From: an uncultured Acinetobacter sp.
GTDB taxonomy: Bacteria; Pseudomonadota; Gammaproteobacteria; Pseudomonadales; Moraxellaceae
DNA: 64,000 bases
NCBI RefSeq assembly: GCF_947493735.1
Contig: NZ_CANLSL010000006.1
Location: 59,520 to 123,519, forward strand
Reading direction: 5' to 3'
A program made the position numbers and the translations under genes. Within the stretch, counting starts at the first letter, position 1. Every line of letters begins with the position of its first letter. The notes below the pieces were generated by a model. It was not told the DNA's origin, ran no database searches, and saw only the letters and a list, made by a program, of their open reading frames with translations. Positions 27,223 through 36,337 of this stretch are shown here, in pieces.

Positions 27223-27773
27223 GAGTAGACCCCTCCAACATAAGGCAGGGAACGGTACAGGCCATTCGCAGGGTCCCAGAAATCCTGCTGGAAAACAATC
27301 TTGTTGTTTTCGTTGATCTTGATTTCACTGATACCGTAAGAGTCCATACTGCGGGTCGTGCCGAACATTTTAAAATCATAGGTCATATGCCAGTGCACAT
27401 AGGCAGAGTCCTGATGATAAGAAGCGTTTAGCAGCTTGACGCTGACCTTGCTGACCCGTTTGTTCATGCCTTGAAAGTGCTCCAGCAGATTTTGACGGGA
27501 TGAAAATTGCGATAGGGTATCGTTAATAAACAGCTGGTCGGCATACAGTGCTCCGGCTTTTTCAACGAATTTAGGTGTGCCCAAGGTATTAAATGCCGAA
27601 GTGAAGCGGAGGCCGATATCCTGAGCTTTAGCCTGATCCAGCGCTATTCCCTGAATACCGTTTCTGGATTGGGCGTAATCGGCTGAATAACTCGGAATAC
27701 TTTTACATCCGGCTAACAATAGAAGCGGCAAGGATAAGGCTGTAGCAATTAGTGTTTTTACAAGTCTCATCAT
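27198..27773 (-). CDS. NTF2/SnoaL-like domain lipoprotein
   Basis: The 191-aa protein has a lipoprotein signal peptide with lipobox LLAGC (Cys 23). The mature part has an NTF2-like fold pattern: LRFTSAFNTLG then LYADQLFINDTLSQFSSRQNLLEHF, a hydrophobic central strand YVHWHMTYDFKMF, and IVFQQDFWDPANGLYRSLPYVGGVYSWLL. Such proteins are annotated nuclear transport factor 2 family in similar loci. It precedes the chalcone-isomerase-like gene and the response regulator on the same strand. Function unknown; the NTF2 fold often binds a lipid or small ligand. Confidence 0.8.
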   Translation of the reverse strand: MMRLVKTLIATALSLPLLLLAGCKSIPSYSADYAQSRNGIQGIALDQAKAQDIGLRFTSAFNTLGTPKFVEKAGALYADQLFINDTLSQFSSRQNLLEHFQGMNKRVSKVSVKLLNASYHQDSAYVHWHMTYDFKMFGTTRSMDSYGISEIKINENNKIVFQQDFWDPANGLYRSLPYVGGVYSWLLPFKK

Positions 27774-27861
27774 CAGTGTCCGTATGAAGTGTATGTTTAT
27801 ACCTTAGGCAGCACAGCGTGAACAGAATGTGAAATAGACGTTATAGATGAGTAATTGAATA

Positions 27862-28718
27862 GGGTCTGTTGACATTTTCTGTTCAAAAAAATAGCGAGAA
27901 AGTAAAATTTAATCGCCAAACCAAATTTACTTCTCGCTATGCCCCGTACAATGCTGAATGATCAACACTGGTCTAAGTTACTTTCTATTTTCCGAAATTT
28001 TGATATCTATTTCAAATCTAATTTGAGAAATTTTGTCGAAGCAATACTTTATAGAATAAGAACAGGCTGCCCATGGCGTGATTTGCCTAAAGAATTTGGT
28101 TCGTACAATTCAATCTTTAAAAAATATAGTCGTTGGTGTAAAAATGACAAGTTAATGAAAATATTTAAATTAATTTCTTCAAATGCTGATATGGAATGGG
28201 TTTTTATTGATGGTAGTCATGTTCGGGCACACCAACATTCTGCTGGAATAAAAGATCAGGATATCTCTAAAAGCATTGGTGGAAATAGTTCTAAAATACA
28301 CTTAGCTGTTGATGCGGATGGCAATCCAATCGAAATTATTATCTCCGATGGAACGATTCATGATGTCAAGATTGCTCCTAAAATGATTGAAAAACTTGAT
28401 TTGAGTTAAACGGAAGTATGTTGTGCAGACAAAGGATATGACTCTGAATCATTAAGAGAACAAATATCTGCGAAAAAAACTAAAGCGAATATTCCAAGAA
28501 AATCAAATACTCAGTCAAATAATGATCATATGGATTTGTATTTATATAAAATCAGACACTTAGTTGAGAATGCATTTTGTAGGTTAAAGCAGTTCAGAGG
28601 AATAGCAACACGATATGATAAGCTAAAGTGTAGCTATGAGGGGGCAGTTGCATTAGCTTGTATATTTATTTGGCTACCTTTATCGGGTAAATTCTATACT
28701 TGAAATGTCAACAGACCC
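27862..28718 (+). mobile_element. IS5-family insertion sequence (857 bp), TA target duplication
   Basis: The element is bounded by GGGTCTGTTGACATTT and its inverse complement, with TA on both outer sides (27860-27861 and 28719-28720). It contains one transposase reading frame interrupted by a stop codon. The size, the TA duplication and the transposase type fit the IS427-like part of the IS5 family. The termini are shared with the MITE at 1718-1982. Confidence 0.92.
27939..28703 (+). pseudogene. IS5-family transposase with in-frame stop codon
   Basis: The frame encodes a 254-codon transposase with an N-terminal DUF4096-type HTH (RIRTGCPWRDLPKEFGSYNSIFKKY), a DDE catalytic core (FIDGSHVRAHQHSAG, then HLAVDADGNPIEI and CCADKGYDSESLREQI), and C-terminal ENAFCRLKQFRGIATRYDKL. 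A TAA at 28407-28409 interrupts it (LDLS-stop-TEVCCADKGYD) where related sequences would have Glu. No frameshift is needed to read through, so this looks like a nonsense mutation, or a stop suppressed in vivo, rather than the two-frame arrangement of some relatives. Confidence 0.88.
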
Positions 28719-28747
28719 TAGAATTTTTCAAATCAAAGATTAAATGT

Positions 28748-29629
28748 TTAACTTTTTTCCTCGGCCATTAACCAATCAATGATATTCATAACATCACGAT
28801 TTTCGTTATTTTTTCTGACCATTGCATAAAAATTATAGTCACAATAGATAAAACCAAAAGGGGCAATGATCTTTCCATTTAACATTTCTTTTTCTACTAG
28901 AATTTGAGGTGCTATGGCAATTCCTAACCCAGACACGGCAGCCTCTATCATTAAATTCAGACTATCAAAATAACGGTCATTCGCTTTTGGGGAAAAGCTT
29001 ATTTGAAACTGATCAAACCATGTATGCCATGCACTTTTATTTGAGTGGGTATGAAGTAATGGATAGTTTAAAAGATCATTTACGGAATGAAGAAGATTTA
29101 TTTCACGATTACAAATAGGACCCATGTTATCGGGAAATAACAGATATTTATTCAAAAAGTTGGGAGGTAGATGATGCTCACTGACGCTATTGATAAATAT
29201 GTCAACTTTCTCTTTTTCTAACAATTTTAAATCATTACATGTCATTAATTTGATATGGATATTGGGATAAATGACTTCGAGCTTTTCTAATCGAGGAATC
29301 AGCCAATTTGCCATAAAACTATGAGAAGCGCCTATGACAACTTCTACTTCTGAAGTTTTATTTGTTAACTCAAAGACGCATTGTTCTAAACGATTAAAAA
29401 GCTGCGTACAAACGAGCGACAATTCTTCGGCATCCGCCGTCAGAGAGATGGTCGAGGAATGTCGAATAAACAATTTTTTATCCAACCATTCTTCTAACTG
29501 CTTTATTTGATGGCTAATCGCGCTATGGGTTACACATAATTCTTCGGCAGCTAAGCTGAAACTTTTATTTCTGGTGACAGCTTCGAAAGCTTTTAAAGCA
29601 TTAAGAGGAGGTAATGTTCTGCGTTTCAT
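28748..29629 (-). CDS. LysR-family regulator, TrpI-like, divergent from trpBA
   Basis: The 293-aa LysR-type regulator has an N-terminal winged helix (LNALKAFEAVTRNKSFSLAAEELCVTHSAISHQIKQLEEWL) and a C-terminal effector domain (VVIGASHSFMANWLIPRLEKL). It belongs to the GcvA/TrpI branch. It is transcribed away from trpB across about 100 bases, as trpI is in Pseudomonas, where it activates trpBA in response to indoleglycerol phosphate. Symbol left empty because the assignment relies on synteny. Confidence 0.85.
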   Translation of the reverse strand: MKRRTLPPLNALKAFEAVTRNKSFSLAAEELCVTHSAISHQIKQLEEWLDKKLFIRHSSTISLTADAEELSLVCTQLFNRLEQCVFELTNKTSEVEVVIGASHSFMANWLIPRLEKLEVIYPNIHIKLMTCNDLKLLEKEKVDIFINSVSEHHLPPNFLNKYLLFPDNMGPICNREINLLHSVNDLLNYPLLHTHSNKSAWHTWFDQFQISFSPKANDRYFDSLNLMIEAAVSGLGIAIAPQILVEKEMLNGKIIAPFGFIYCDYNFYAMVRKNNENRDVMNIIDWLMAEEKS

Positions 29630-29731
29630 GTTGTAAAATTTTCTAACATCATAAGTTCAAAATATATCAATTATCATAAAAATGAAAATATTTTAAGATC
29701 AAACAAGTTTTGATAGTAAAAGAGATATGAG
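29630..29731. promoter_or_regulatory. Divergent promoter region between LysR regulator and trpBA
   Basis: This 102-bp AT-rich gap must hold both promoters and the LysR operator. TATCAATTATCATAAAAATGA and the stretch around 29700-29715 contain T-N11-A style candidates, but I cannot single one out. Confidence 0.5.
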
Positions 29732-30943
29732 ATGACAAGCCCTTATACAGGTAATGGTCCTGATGACTTGGGATTTTTTGGTAAATTTGGCGGATGTTAC
29801 ATGCCAGAGAGCTTAATGCCAGCACTTCAAGAATTAGAGCAAGCTTTTAATACAGTTCGGCACAAACCTGAATTTTGGGCTGAATATCAGCAGATTTTAA
29901 CGGACTTTGTTGGTCGTCCTAGCCCTCTTTTTTATGCAAAAAACCTAACAGCTTATGCAGGCGGCGCTCGAATATATTTCAAGCGAGAAGATTTGAACCA
30001 TACGGGTGCGCATAAGATCAATAATTGTGTAGGGCAAATCTTATTAGCCAAATTTATGGGTAAAACCAGAATCATTGCGGAAACGGGTGCTGGGCAACAT
30101 GGTGTTGCAACAGCAACGGTTTGCGCGCTGTTTAAGATGAAATGTACCATTTTTATGGGAGAAACAGATATTCAGCGCCAACAAATGAATGTTGAACGTA
30201 TGAAGTTACTCGGTGCTGAAGTCAGAAGTGTTCAAAAAGGTCGTGGGACTTTAAAAGATGCCATGAACGAAGCATTACGTGACTGGATTCATCATGTGGA
30301 TACAACCTATTACCTATTGGGTACGGGTGCAGGCCCTCATCCATATCCCACCATGGTCAGAGAATTTCAGAAAATGATTGGTTTAGAAGCCAGAAACCAA
30401 ATACTCCTGAAAGAAAATAAACTGCCTGATGCTCTAGTTGCTTGCGTTGGTGGGGGATCAAATGCATTAGGGTTGATGCATCCTTTTCTAGAAGATCTGA
30501 ATGTCAAAATGTTTGGCGTTGAGGCGGGTGGAAAAGGAACACATACTGGTGAACATGCCGCCTCTATTTGCAAAGGTCAAGTCGGTGTGCTGCATGGCAA
30601 TTTAACCTATTTATTACAAGACTTAGATGGGCAGATTTTAGAAGGGCACTCTATATCAGCTGGCTTAGATTATCCTGGCGTTGGTCCTGAGCATGGTCTT
30701 CTGTTTGAAACAAGACGTGCTACATATACGGCGATCACCGATCAAGAAGCGGTAAATGCCTTTCAGCTTTTAAGTCAACAGGAGGGTATTATTCCTGCTC
30801 TTGAGAGTTCTCATGCGATTGCATATGCGATTCAACTTGCTCAAGAAATGCAGCCAGAACAGATCATTATTGTCAATTTAAGTGGCAGAGGAGACAAAGA
30901 CTTAAACACGGTCAAAAAATATCTTGCAGGAGCTACAGCATGA
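29732..30943 (+). CDS. trpB: Tryptophan synthase beta chain
   Basis: The 403-aa PLP enzyme joins indole and serine. The PLP lysine is Lys95 in the motif [10 protein letters not shown]. The phosphate loop GGGSNA and the GVGPEHGLL region are intact, so the enzyme should be active. trpA overlaps by four bases (ATGA). No trpF precedes it, unlike the trpFBA cluster described in Acinetobacter, so this is probably a second, separately acquired trpBA controlled by its own LysR regulator. Confidence 0.97.
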   Translation: MTSPYTGNGPDDLGFFGKFGGCYMPESLMPALQELEQAFNTVRHKPEFWAEYQQILTDFVGRPSPLFYAKNLTAYAGGARIYFKREDLNHTGAHKINNCVGQILLAKFMGKTRIIAETGAGQHGVATATVCALFKMKCTIFMGETDIQRQQMNVERMKLLGAEVRSVQKGRGTLKDAMNEALRDWIHHVDTTYYLLGTGAGPHPYPTMVREFQKMIGLEARNQILLKENKLPDALVACVGGGSNALGLMHPFLEDLNVKMFGVEAGGKGTHTGEHAASICKGQVGVLHGNLTYLLQDLDGQILEGHSISAGLDYPGVGPEHGLLFETRRATYTAITDQEAVNAFQLLSQQEGIIPALESSHAIAYAIQLAQEMQPEQIIIVNLSGRGDKDLNTVKKYLAGATA

Positions 30944-31728
30944 ACCGTCTAGATCAAAAATTAGAGCAATTGAAACTGGAAAATCGAAGCGGTCTGGTCT
31001 GTTATTTTACTGCTGGAGATCCTAATTTTACAGAAAGTTGTCGTCTGTTAAGCCAATTGGGTCAAGCAGGGGCTGACATTATTGAAGTGGGTATTCCATT
31101 TTCTGATCCAGTGGCAGATGGAGAGATCATTCAGGCAGCGCATCTTCGGGCTTTAGATGCAGGTCAAACGGTAAAACAGACCATTGAGTTGGTAAAAGTA
31201 ATCAGGCTGCATGATGACCAGACACCAATAATTTTCATGACTTATTTAAATCCGATGATGCAATATGGTTTCGAGACACTTATCGCCGAAACAGAAAATC
31301 TTATAGATGGAATATTGATTTTAGATGCTCCATATGGATATCGAGAAAAATTTGAGGTGCAATTAAATGAAAAAAATATGCATTTAGTTGCAATGACAGC
31401 GCCGACTACCCCATTTGAAAGGTTAGAGCAAATTTCAGCGCGCGCGACAGGGTTTTTATATCATGTTGCAGAAAATGGATTAACAGGAGGAGACTTCAAT
31501 CTATCTAATCTTGAGAAAAAGATAACTGAAATTAAGCCAATGTTTAATATTCCTGTTGCAATTGGTTTTGGGATCAAAAATGAAAGCCATGTTAAAGCAC
31601 TAGCCAATAAAGTAGATCTTATTATCATTGGTTCAGCGCTCGTCGATACTTTTTTTAATAAGGGAATGAATGCGACTTTAGAAAAAGTCACAGTTTTTTC
31701 GCAAATCCTGAGAGAAAATAAAGAATAA
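30940..31728 (+). CDS. trpA: Tryptophan synthase alpha chain
   Basis: TrpA cleaves indole-3-glycerol phosphate and channels indole to TrpB. The 262-aa TIM barrel has catalytic Glu49 and Asp60 in the block [14 protein letters not shown], exactly at the canonical positions. GLTGGDF and [11 protein letters not shown] correspond to the phosphate-binding loops. It is translationally coupled to trpB by a four-base overlap. Codon use is more AT-rich towards the 3' end. Confidence 0.97.
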   Translation: MNRLDQKLEQLKLENRSGLVCYFTAGDPNFTESCRLLSQLGQAGADIIEVGIPFSDPVADGEIIQAAHLRALDAGQTVKQTIELVKVIRLHDDQTPIIFMTYLNPMMQYGFETLIAETENLIDGILILDAPYGYREKFEVQLNEKNMHLVAMTAPTTPFERLEQISARATGFLYHVAENGLTGGDFNLSNLEKKITEIKPMFNIPVAIGFGIKNESHVKALANKVDLIIIGSALVDTFFNKGMNATLEKVTVFSQILRENKE

Positions 31729-31854
31729 GCCAGCTTCTTTGATAGGTATTCTTTAAAACCATAATTGAATATAAAACAATATTTTATCTTGGCCTTCTCC
31801 CGTGAGGGAGATGGAACTTTATACGTGGATTTTTTTACTGAAAGTAATTGCTTT

Positions 31855-32457
31855 TTAAAAATCACTATTATCATACAGATGTGACATACGTTTTTGCTTT
31901 GTTTCTAGATAAGCTTTGTTAAAGATATTTAAACCAACTTTTAAAGGAATACGTTCAACAACATTAATTCCTAAATCAGTTAAAGATTTAATTTTAAGGG
32001 GATTATTTGTAATGAGTTTTACATTTTTTATTTTTAAATAATCTAACATAATGGTACACATATCATATTTACGAGCATCTGCTGGTAAATTTAATAATAA
32101 ATTGGCGTCAAGAGTATCATGTCCTTGGTCTTGAAGGGCGTAAGCTCGAATTTTATTGGTTAGTCCTATGCCGCGACCTTCTTGGCGTAAGTATAAGATC
32201 ACACCTTGACCTGCATCATTAATCATTTTCATGGTTGAATGTAATTGGGGGCCACAATCACATTTGAGTGATCCAAAAGCGTCACCTGTTAAGCACTCTG
32301 AATGAATTCTAACGAGTACAGGTTGATTAGAAATAGTACCCATTCCTTTGGCAAGAGCGATATGTTCTTCACCAGTACTTTGGTCTTGAAATGCTATAAT
32401 TTCAAAATCACCAAATGCAGTCGGTAGTTTTGATTTTGAAACAAACTCTATAGCCAT
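31855..32457 (-). CDS. ribA: GTP cyclohydrolase II
   Basis: The first step of riboflavin synthesis. The 200-aa protein has the zinc-binding cysteines 55, 66 and 68 ([18 protein letters not shown]), the active-site [14 protein letters not shown] loop and the C-terminal [10 protein letters not shown] block. It matches E. coli RibA in length and spacing. It is convergent with trpA and starts about 240 bases from the dif-like site. No FMN riboswitch is recognisable upstream. Confidence 0.96.
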   Translation of the reverse strand: MAIEFVSKSKLPTAFGDFEIIAFQDQSTGEEHIALAKGMGTISNQPVLVRIHSECLTGDAFGSLKCDCGPQLHSTMKMINDAGQGVILYLRQEGRGIGLTNKIRAYALQDQGHDTLDANLLLNLPADARKYDMCTIMLDYLKIKNVKLITNNPLKIKSLTDLGINVVERIPLKVGLNIFNKAYLETKQKRMSHLYDNSDF

Positions 32458-32696
32458 TTAACTATACCCCTGTATTTTAAGAATTTAGAAACTTGCAACT
32501 ATTAATTTCCAGCTAAAATAGTCCTCAGATAGTGAAATTTATGTGAAAACACAAGAGTTTTTAGCGTGTGAAGTAAATTTCAATAAAAAATCAATGAGTT
32601 ACTTTTAATCATATTTCAATTGTAAAGTATAGATCTTTAAGTGGTTGAATCTATGTAAGAGTAGTACTTATATGAAGTTATTGATTGGTATACTTC

Positions 32697-32724
32697 GTTT
32701 AACATAATATACATTATGCGAAAT
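32697..32724 (-). other. dif: Candidate chromosomal dif site (XerC/XerD recombination)
   Basis: On the minus strand the 28 bases read ATTTCGCATAA (XerC arm), TGTATA (spacer), TTATGTTAAAC (XerD arm). Compared with E. coli dif as I remember it, the spacer is identical, the XerD arm differs at one base and the XerC arm at three. The site is non-coding and lies where the strand bias of the flanking operons reverses. It would be where chromosome dimers are resolved at the terminus. The alternative is a pdif-type or integrated-element dif copy. Confidence 0.85.
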
Positions 32725-32893
32725 ACCATAATAACATAAAAGCACGCACATTTCTGTATTTGCTTTTCGAAAAATCTTAATTTGTGTACTTCTGTAGTCT
32801 ATCTGTGTTGTACGAATTTAAAATTAATCATTATAGTAAATTACAAAGAAATTACTTTGTAAGTACCGATATTTCCTAGAGCTTACGCAATCC

Positions 32894-32920
32894 CCACAAG
32901 TGCAAGATTTGCACTTGTGG
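32894..32920 (-). repeat. 12-bp perfect hairpin after the aldehyde dehydrogenase gene
   Basis: CCACAAGTGCAA/TTGCACTTGTGG with a three-base loop. In the direction of the aldehyde dehydrogenase the stem is not followed by a U-run, so it is an mRNA 3' stabiliser or a weak terminator. Confidence 0.5.
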
Positions 32921-32933
32921 AAATACTCAAAAT

Positions 32934-34370
32934 TTATGACTTCATTTTCGCAAGGAAATTCAGCATACGATTGGCAAAGTTGCCATACGGCGGTGCTAAA
33001 AACTTCATACTCGAAAAGCCTGCTTGATAGAATACAGGACGCATTTTTGAGAAAGTTAAAAAGCCTTCATAGCCATGATAATGTCCCATACCGCTTGCAC
33101 CTACACCACCGAAAGGTAGATCATGTTGACCAACATGAAATAACGCATCGTTGACACAGACACCACCAGACATGACACGATTGAGATAATAGTCAACAAG
33201 TTCACGATCATTACTAAATGGATAAAAAGCCAACGGACGATCACGCTGTGCGATATAATCGACCACTTGCTTTGGATCATCATAGGTTTTCACCATCAAG
33301 ATCGGTCCAAAGGTTTCTCGTGTGTCGATGTCCATGTTGTCAGTACTGTCCAAAATCATGGTCAATGGAAACTTACGTGTCGCTGCATCAGCGTCTTGCT
33401 GATTCAGATTGATCACCGTTGCACCATTTGATTTTGCTTGCGCCACGCACTGCTGTAAGCGATCAAATGAACGATCATCAATGATCGAGGTGTAGTCTAG
33501 GCTGTGAATATCAGGCACATGCTGTTTCACCCAATTTTCTGTTGCCTTTATAAATGCTTGGCGCTGAGATTCATGTACAAAAACATAATCGACATTGGTA
33601 CAGATCTGCCCTGCATTAAACTGCTTGACGAACATGATACGCTCTACAGCTTTTGCCAATGGAAATTCAGGATCAATTACCGCAGGTGACTTACCACCAA
33701 GTTCTAAAGTCACTGGTGTGAGATTTGGTGCAGCAGCAGCCATGACCTTACGACCTGTTGCACCAGAACCTGTAAACATCAAATGATCAAAAGGTAATTT
33801 TGAGAAAGCAATGCCGACTTCGCCTGGTTCATCAAAGATTTTTAATTTTTCATGACTAAAATATTTTGGAGAAATTTCCATCAACAATTTGGCAAGATGA
33901 CGAGAATTTTCAGACATTTTTACCATTGCTCTGTTTCCTGCGGCAAAGATCGCCGAGAGCTGTGAAAACATCAGATTAATTGGAAAGTTCCACGGCACGA
34001 TCACACCGATTACACCAAGTGGCTGTGGGATGACACGGTTTTTCGCACCAAAGTACATGCTTTGATCGACTTTACGCTTTTGCACTTTCATCCATTTTTT
34101 TAGATGCTTCAAACTACCGTTGATGTCGTCTGTAGAGGTAATAATCTCTGCAAGTAGCGTTTCATGACGTGAGCGATTGCCATAATCACGATTGATCGCC
34201 TCAATCAGCTCTTCCCGATGGTTATTAATCATCGCTTTGAGATTGAGTAAATGCGCTTTGCGAATCGCATAGGTTTCAATACCCTCTGCATGTGCATTGG
34301 CTTTTTGTAGATGTAGGCAGTGATGCAACTCTTGTTCGATCGTGGTTGGTTCAAAAATAGCTTGCATCAT
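32934..34370 (-). CDS. calB: Coniferyl aldehyde dehydrogenase
   Basis: A 478-aa NAD(P)-dependent aldehyde dehydrogenase. It has the cofactor loop VIVPWNFPINLMFSQ, FTGSGATGRKV, the general base Glu in ELGGKSPAVI, and catalytic Cys in FNAGQICTNVDYVFV. The KMRPVFYQAGFSSMKFLAPPYG C-terminus fits the CalB group, which oxidises coniferyl aldehyde or long-chain aldehydes. An AraC regulator is divergently transcribed 141 bases away, which suggests substrate induction. The start may be the first or second Met of MMQAIF. Confidence 0.88.
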   Translation of the reverse strand: MMQAIFEPTTIEQELHHCLHLQKANAHAEGIETYAIRKAHLLNLKAMINNHREELIEAINRDYGNRSRHETLLAEIITSTDDINGSLKHLKKWMKVQKRKVDQSMYFGAKNRVIPQPLGVIGVIVPWNFPINLMFSQLSAIFAAGNRAMVKMSENSRHLAKLLMEISPKYFSHEKLKIFDEPGEVGIAFSKLPFDHLMFTGSGATGRKVMAAAAPNLTPVTLELGGKSPAVIDPEFPLAKAVERIMFVKQFNAGQICTNVDYVFVHESQRQAFIKATENWVKQHVPDIHSLDYTSIIDDRSFDRLQQCVAQAKSNGATVINLNQQDADAATRKFPLTMILDSTDNMDIDTRETFGPILMVKTYDDPKQVVDYIAQRDRPLAFYPFSNDRELVDYYLNRVMSGGVCVNDALFHVGQHDLPFGGVGASGMGHYHGYEGFLTFSKMRPVFYQAGFSSMKFLAPPYGNFANRMLNFLAKMKS

Positions 34371-34511
34371 TTCACCTTCTCTCGACTGTGTTGTCTTTAA
34401 AAAAATAGATTGAAAAACTTTTTCCTGAACTTACTTTAACAAATTCCTTGCATGTTGCTTGACTTTTTAGGACACTAGTTTGATATTTTAGGACAATATG
34501 GATGTTTTGAG

Positions 34512-35552
34512 ATGGCAAGTTATATCCGTTCGGCAAGTCTTGGAGGATTTGAGGACTTGGTTCGTAGTTATGGAATCAACCCAATTGACGTGATGAAAGA
34601 AGTCGGTATTTTGCCTGCTTTATTGCGAGATCCAGACTCATTTATTAATTATGAACACTATCTCAATTTGCTAGAAGTCGCAGCCAAACACTGTCACGAA
34701 GAATGCTTTGGCTTAAAACTGAGTACCAAGCAAACAATTCAAACCATTGGTTTGATTGGTGTCTATATGTCCCGCCAAGACACCGTAATACAAGCTTTAA
34801 CCGTCGCACAAAAATATGTCTACCTACATGCAGATAGTATTATGTTTCGAGTCACACAACTGGATCATCAACTTTGTGAACTCAATTTTATCCGGTTAAA
34901 TGAAAATGACAGCATACTCCCACAAAAGGCACAGCTCTCTATTGGACTAATTATCAATATCTTCAAAGAGTTAATTGGTCCATCATGGCAAGCAGAACAG
35001 GTTAAACTCAAACAAGCTCAACCCAATTCAACGATTGAACAAATCTTCCGTTCAACTTTTAATTGTCCAGTTGAATTTGGGGCGGATCGAGATGCACTAT
35101 ATTTTCCCGCCAAATTATTACAGGCACGCCCCTACCATTTTCAAGAAAAACTTGTTGATCAATTGATTGTTCAACAATTGGAAACGCAACGACTAAAAAA
35201 ACAAGATAATGAGATCCAACTCATTGAAAGTACAATTAAAATGTTGCTCGCCACAGGAGATTGTAATATTGAAAATACAGCACTATGTATGGATATGCAT
35301 CCAAAAAAATTACAACGTATCTTGAAAGATCAAGGCACATCTTATCGGAATGTTCTCGAAGAGGTACGTAAAGCTGAAACCTTGCGCATCATGAATCATC
35401 ATCAAGATATTCATCTGACTGACCTTGCATTACAATTGGGCTATGCAGAATTGTCTATTTTTAGCCGAAAATTCAAATCATGGTTTGGCATGACACCAAC
35501 GGAATGGAAAGGACAGCATCTTACTTATGATGCCCCTGCAATCCTAAACTGA
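34512..35552 (+). CDS. AraC-family regulator (OruR/arabinose-binding-domain type)
   Basis: The 346-aa protein has an N-terminal domain of the PF12625 type (ASYIRSASLGGFEDLVRSYGINPIDVMKEVGI) and a C-terminal AraC HTH pair (NTALCMDMHPKKLQRILKDQGTSYRNVLEEVRK and LTDLALQLGYAELSIFSRKFKSWFGMTPTEWK). It is divergent from calB and is its probable activator. Its end overlaps the convergent tonB gene by 28 bases. Confidence 0.9.
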   Translation: MASYIRSASLGGFEDLVRSYGINPIDVMKEVGILPALLRDPDSFINYEHYLNLLEVAAKHCHEECFGLKLSTKQTIQTIGLIGVYMSRQDTVIQALTVAQKYVYLHADSIMFRVTQLDHQLCELNFIRLNENDSILPQKAQLSIGLIINIFKELIGPSWQAEQVKLKQAQPNSTIEQIFRSTFNCPVEFGADRDALYFPAKLLQARPYHFQEKLVDQLIVQQLETQRLKKQDNEIQLIESTIKMLLATGDCNIENTALCMDMHPKKLQRILKDQGTSYRNVLEEVRKAETLRIMNHHQDIHLTDLALQLGYAELSIFSRKFKSWFGMTPTEWKGQHLTYDAPAILN

Positions 35553-36337
35553 AAGGTATTTTTCACGTTCTGTACTGCGACTGCTTGCCCATTGACTTTA
35601 CGTGGTTGATATTGAAATTGCTTGGCTGCTTGCAACGCAGGGCGGACAAATAGTGGATGGCAATCGCCCTGTGCCTTTGGATTCTCCACACGCCCTTGTG
35701 CATTTACGGTATAGGTAATCGTGCAATCCCCTTCTAACCGTCGATCCAAAGCCTGTTCAGGGTATTGCGGTGGCGTTTTATTGGCAGGTTTATAGTTGCT
35801 GACATCGAACTTTTCTTCACGTACAGATGTGTTTTGCTGAGTTGACTTTTGTGTCTTTTCAGCCGTTTGCTTTTGCACACTTTCAGATTTAGCTGTTTGT
35901 GTTTGCTCGCTGAATGTTGAGGCTTTTTCTTTCTGAAGATTTTGTTCAACTTGCTTTTGCTGAGTTTGCGTGGTTTCAGTGCTAGGTATATCCGCTGTTT
36001 GTTTTTTGGAAACTTTTTGCTCGCTTTTTGATGCGAGGATTTTTTTCTCAGACTGTTGTTTTGGCTTCGGCTGTGGTTTTGGTGGTTCTTGAGTTGCATG
36101 CGGTTTTACAGCAGGCTTTGGCTCAACTTTGGGCAATTGCGCAGGCTCAGTTTGAGGCGCAGGCAATTGAATCATTCTCAGCTTAATGGTTTGTGTTTTT
36201 GGTGGCTCAGCTGGTGGTTGCATCTCAATTTGCGTCAACCAATACAGTGCACCAATATGCAATAACGCAGTCACGGCAAGCGCCGTGCCGTGTTCTTTCC
36301 AATGTGTTGTCATGTTGTGCGCAGTGGAAACTGTCAT
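35525..36337 (-). CDS. tonB: TonB energy-transducing protein
   Basis: A 270-aa TonB. It has an N-terminal membrane anchor (ALAVTALLHIGALYWL), a long Pro/Lys/Gln-rich periplasm-spanning section (EPPKPQPKPKQQSEK and repeats) and a C-terminal TonB domain (PPQYPEQALDRRLEGDCTITYTVNAQGRV). It carries proton-motive-force energy to outer membrane receptors. It overlaps exbD by four bases and completes a dedicated ExbB-ExbD-TonB set for the phytase-linked receptor upstream. Its 3' end runs into the convergent AraC gene. Confidence 0.94.
   Translation of the reverse strand: MTVSTAHNMTTHWKEHGTALAVTALLHIGALYWLTQIEMQPPAEPPKTQTIKLRMIQLPAPQTEPAQLPKVEPKPAVKPHATQEPPKPQPKPKQQSEKKILASKSEQKVSKKQTADIPSTETTQTQQKQVEQNLQKEKASTFSEQTQTAKSESVQKQTAEKTQKSTQQNTSVREEKFDVSNYKPANKTPPQYPEQALDRRLEGDCTITYTVNAQGRVENPKAQGDCHPLFVRPALQAAKQFQYQPRKVNGQAVAVQNVKNTFQFRIAGAS

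Larger units (their letters stand above)
32458..32933. other. 476-bp intergenic region between ribA and the aldehyde dehydrogenase
   Basis: No gene. It holds the ribA promoter region (minus direction), the dif-like site at 32697-32724, and a 12-bp hairpin at 32894-32920 just after the aldehyde dehydrogenase stop. The stretch is AT-rich and unstructured elsewhere. Confidence 0.7.

Noticed and set aside
31729..31854. Short repeat-like stretch with CTTCTCCCGTGAGGGAGA after trpA
   Set aside because: The inverted core is short and there is no second copy in the window; it may be a weak terminator but the T-run is missing.
32458..32696. FMN riboswitch upstream of ribA
   Set aside because: The conserved RFN elements (such as AGGGGC and multi-branch stems) are not visible; the stretch is AT-rich without long stems.
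26000..32800. Second dif copy that would mark an Xer-exploiting integrated element containing trpBA-ribA
   Set aside because: I searched by eye for another TTTAACATAA or TTATGCGAAAT arm pair and found none; only one dif-like site is visible.
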